64,000 bases of DNA from Euglena gracilis (taxonomy: Eukaryota; Euglenida; Euglenophyceae; Euglenales). The notes beneath the pieces were generated by a model. It was not told the origin of the DNA. It worked only from the letters and a program-made list of their open reading frames with translations, and made no database searches. Position numbers and translations under genes: made by a program. The stretch covers positions 7,783,364 to 7,847,363 of the forward strand of contig CP154956.1 in assembly GCA_039621445.1 (NCBI GenBank). Direction: 5' to 3'. Below, piece after piece: positions 1 through 64,000 of the stretch. How positions within the stretch are numbered: position 1 is the stretch's first letter; the number at the start of each line of letters is the position of its first letter.

Positions 1-154
1 AAAAGTGGGGTGATGTGCATTTCCTGCAGATGAATGTTTTTGTTGATTTAATAATCTCTCCATTCAAAAGGGCATGGTGCTTTCTTTGACAATACATATA
101 TGCCGTACAAACACCACAACGTTTTGTGCGTGTTTGTGCAAAAAAAAATGCAAA

Positions 155-62048
<61,894 letters not shown>

Positions 62049-62105
62049 CGCGTTTTTCGGAGCTCCTGTCCGGAGGGAGGCGGTGAGTGCGCGTGGCACT
62101 TTTCC

Positions 62106-62455
62106 TACCCCCCCCCCCCCCTATGTCCAATGACCGGTAACCTCTGTCCTCTGACCGGGGGGGGGGGTCGTTGGACATGGGGTCAAAAGAAAGTTGGTGG
62201 GTACCCGGGTCCCTACCCACCCAAAAATGCCCAAATTTTCCCTTCCGGCGCTTTGCGCCCAAAATTTTGGGCAATTTTGACAAATTTTTGTCCAAAAAGT
62301 TTCAAAAATGGCATTTTGGCCAAATTTTTGGCAAAATTTTGGGCAAAATTTTTCGTCCCGGCGCTTCACACCGGGACCAAAAATTTGGTCAAACCTCCGA
62401 AAAGGTGTCCTCTGACCGGGGGGGTGGTCGTTGGACATAGGGGGGGGGGGGGGTA
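62106..62455. mobile_element. TIR element, copy 4
   Basis: Same TIRs, flanked by TA. It lies immediately upstream of the first visible exon. Confidence 0.77.
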
Positions 62456-63489
62456 TGACGAACCCCGGTGAAGTCGGCTGAAACACAAATCAATGACGGC
62501 AACCGGAATTGCTGGGCTAAGTTAGGCAGAGCCATTCATTCATTTTCTTTATAATATTTAAATCTGATACTCGGACCTTCTCCCTATGAGGGCTGGGAGG
62601 GCTTGCTAGACTTTCTTGTGCAGTCCCTGACCCCCCCCAACAACAGCCAAAAAAAAGTGGAGGCAACAAATTGAACTATCAGAGGGTTTCACACAGCTCC
62701 TTTGGCGGCACTTGTATCGGCCGCTGTTGGTTGGTTACAAAACTGGGCGATGATGAGAAGGATGAGGGTGTGGCTTAACGGTCCCCTGGTGTTAAATGAG
62801 AGGGAGGGAGGGGGGAGGGGTGTGGTCCCGGAGCCGAATAACCGGCGCGAAATGCCCGAAAACAATTTTGAGGGGCTTCAAAATGCGTTGCGTTGCGTTT
62901 TCAGGTGAATTTTTTTCTCCAAATTGACAAAAACAGATAACAAAACATAAGTGTGCCGGCGCGAAGCACTGGGGATGAAAAAATTTGGTTCTATGGCGGG
63001 TCCCTGGACCCCTCCCGGCTCTGGGAGAAGGGGGGGGGTTGGTTGGACCCTCCCTCCCCCCATACAAAACCAACGCTCACTTTATTCCCTGCCCCTGGGG
63101 CAGAGATATACGTGGGAATCGCTGGCAGGGGTCCCTCCACCCACCGACCATGGCACTGCAAAAGAAAAAAATTACTTCGGCGCACATTCACTTCGGCTAA
63201 CACTGATTGGAGAATCAGCACCCGGTGCCCCCACGGAAAGCAGGCAGGGGTGGGGGGGGACTCCCCTTGTCCACCACCAATGGATTTTCTGGGATTCCTG
63301 TTCAACCCAGCCTAATGCTAGACACGGGAAAAAGCCACCAGCTAGACCCCTCCTCCCCCTGAGGGGGAGTCCCCCCCGACTGGGAAAAGGATATATTCTC
63401 TTATATTCTCTTATATTCAAATCTCTCCAGCGCTGTGCGCCGAGGTGGAATTGAGCTTCTTACCTGCCCCCCCCCCCCCCCCCCCCCGT
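62456..63489. other. Region upstream of the gene
   Basis: A plus-strand ORF at 62702-62908 (AALVSAAVGWLQNW) has no recognisable family. I see no promoter element I would defend and no further exon of the main gene. Confidence 0.4.
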
Positions 63490-64000
63490 ACGACCGGGTT
63501 CCTGCAACCTGTGACCGGGGGGGGGGGTCGTAACCCCCCCATAACCTGCAACCTGTGACCGGGGGGGGGGGTCGTAACAAACCTGTGACCTGGGGGTGGG
63601 TAACACCCCCATAACCTGCAACCTGTGACCCGGGGGGGGGTCGTAACACCCCCATAACCTGCAACCTGTGACCGGGGGGGTCGTAACACCCCCATAACCT
63701 GCAACCTGTGACCGGGGGGGGGGTCGTAACACCCCCATAACCTGCAACCTGTGACCGGGGGGTGGGTAACACCCCCATAACCTGCAACCTGTGACCCGGG
63801 GGGGAGGGTCGTAACACCCCCATAACCTGCAACCTGTGACCGGGGGGCCATAAATGAGGGGGTGGTTGTAGGTAAGGTGGTGTTAAAATTTTCGCAACCT
63901 GCAACCTGTGACCGGGGGGGGTCATAACACCCCCATGACCTGCAACCTGTGACCCGGGGCGGGGGGGTCGTAACACCCCCATAACCTGCAACCTGTGACC
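63490..64000. repeat. Minisatellite of about 40-bp units (CATAACCTGCAACCTGTGACC + G-run)
   Basis: About twelve units continuing past the window end. Each has the constant AACCTGCAACCTGTGACC, a variable G-run, GTCGTAACA and CCCCC. Not a CRISPR: there are no unique spacers. Confidence 0.9.

Noticed and set aside
62702-62908. Plus-strand ORF AALVSAAVGWLQNW as a gene
   Set aside because: Short, no family match, ends in low-complexity Gly; not distinguishable from chance.
63490-64000. CRISPR-like array
   Set aside because: Units are contiguous and the 'spacers' are just G- and C-runs; no cas genes and a eukaryotic context.

Overview
This is a nuclear eukaryotic window with long, repeat-filled introns. 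It has no operons, no prokaryotic gene density, and no rRNA or tRNA that I could see. Coding sequence is under 7 % of the 64 kb. The rest is microsatellites (CA, CATA, CCCA, CCT), minisatellites, TIR elements, and a very high density of C- and G-runs of 8 or more, often abutting as CCCCCGGGGG. TTAGGG-type telomeric motifs lie inside a foldback element at 10.1 kb.

Essentially all coding signal belongs to one gene on the minus strand, entering near 62 kb and running off the window at position 1. I traced it as 51 small exons (17 to about 227 bp, mostly 30-140 bp). Joined, they give about 4.05 kb, or roughly 1,350 codons, in one continuous frame. In order the protein has: a Pro/Ala/Thr-rich N-terminus; a cold-shock-like OB region (62-57 kb); a ZNFX1-type N-terminal helicase-associated region (57-43 kb); an SF1/UPF1-class helicase (42.7-10.6 kb) with GPPGTGKST, VIVEEAGE, GDPKQLPP, GRMRPE, a VTVL-x-x-Y-x-x-Q block, TIDEFQGKENDVVVVS and VAQSRR; NFX1-type zinc fingers (8.1-1.3 kb); and the start of what looks like a PARP catalytic domain (0.6-0.15 kb). 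The best family match is ZNFX1, an RNA-binding helicase / zinc-finger protein.

The most unusual feature is the introns. Most cannot be removed by GT-AG splicing without destroying conserved motifs. The reading frame and family alignment are restored instead if each intron is excised between two copies of a short direct repeat (3-9 nt, 5 nt or more at about half of the junctions). Many of these introns also carry short inverted repeats just inside their ends that would pair and bring the exons together. This resembles the nonconventional introns known from euglenids. With the TTAGGG motif it makes Euglenozoa (euglenid or diplonemid) my first guess for the host, held only moderately. Exon coordinates below include one full copy of the shared repeat at each end, so neighbouring exons overlap by that repeat after joining.

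Introns host several dispersed families: a 350-420 bp TIR element with TA target duplication (four full copies, one nested in another repeat with its empty site visible elsewhere), a hairpin motif GGCGC-TTC-GCGCC, and a 3.6 kb polypyrimidine tract. I found no second gene with comparable support.
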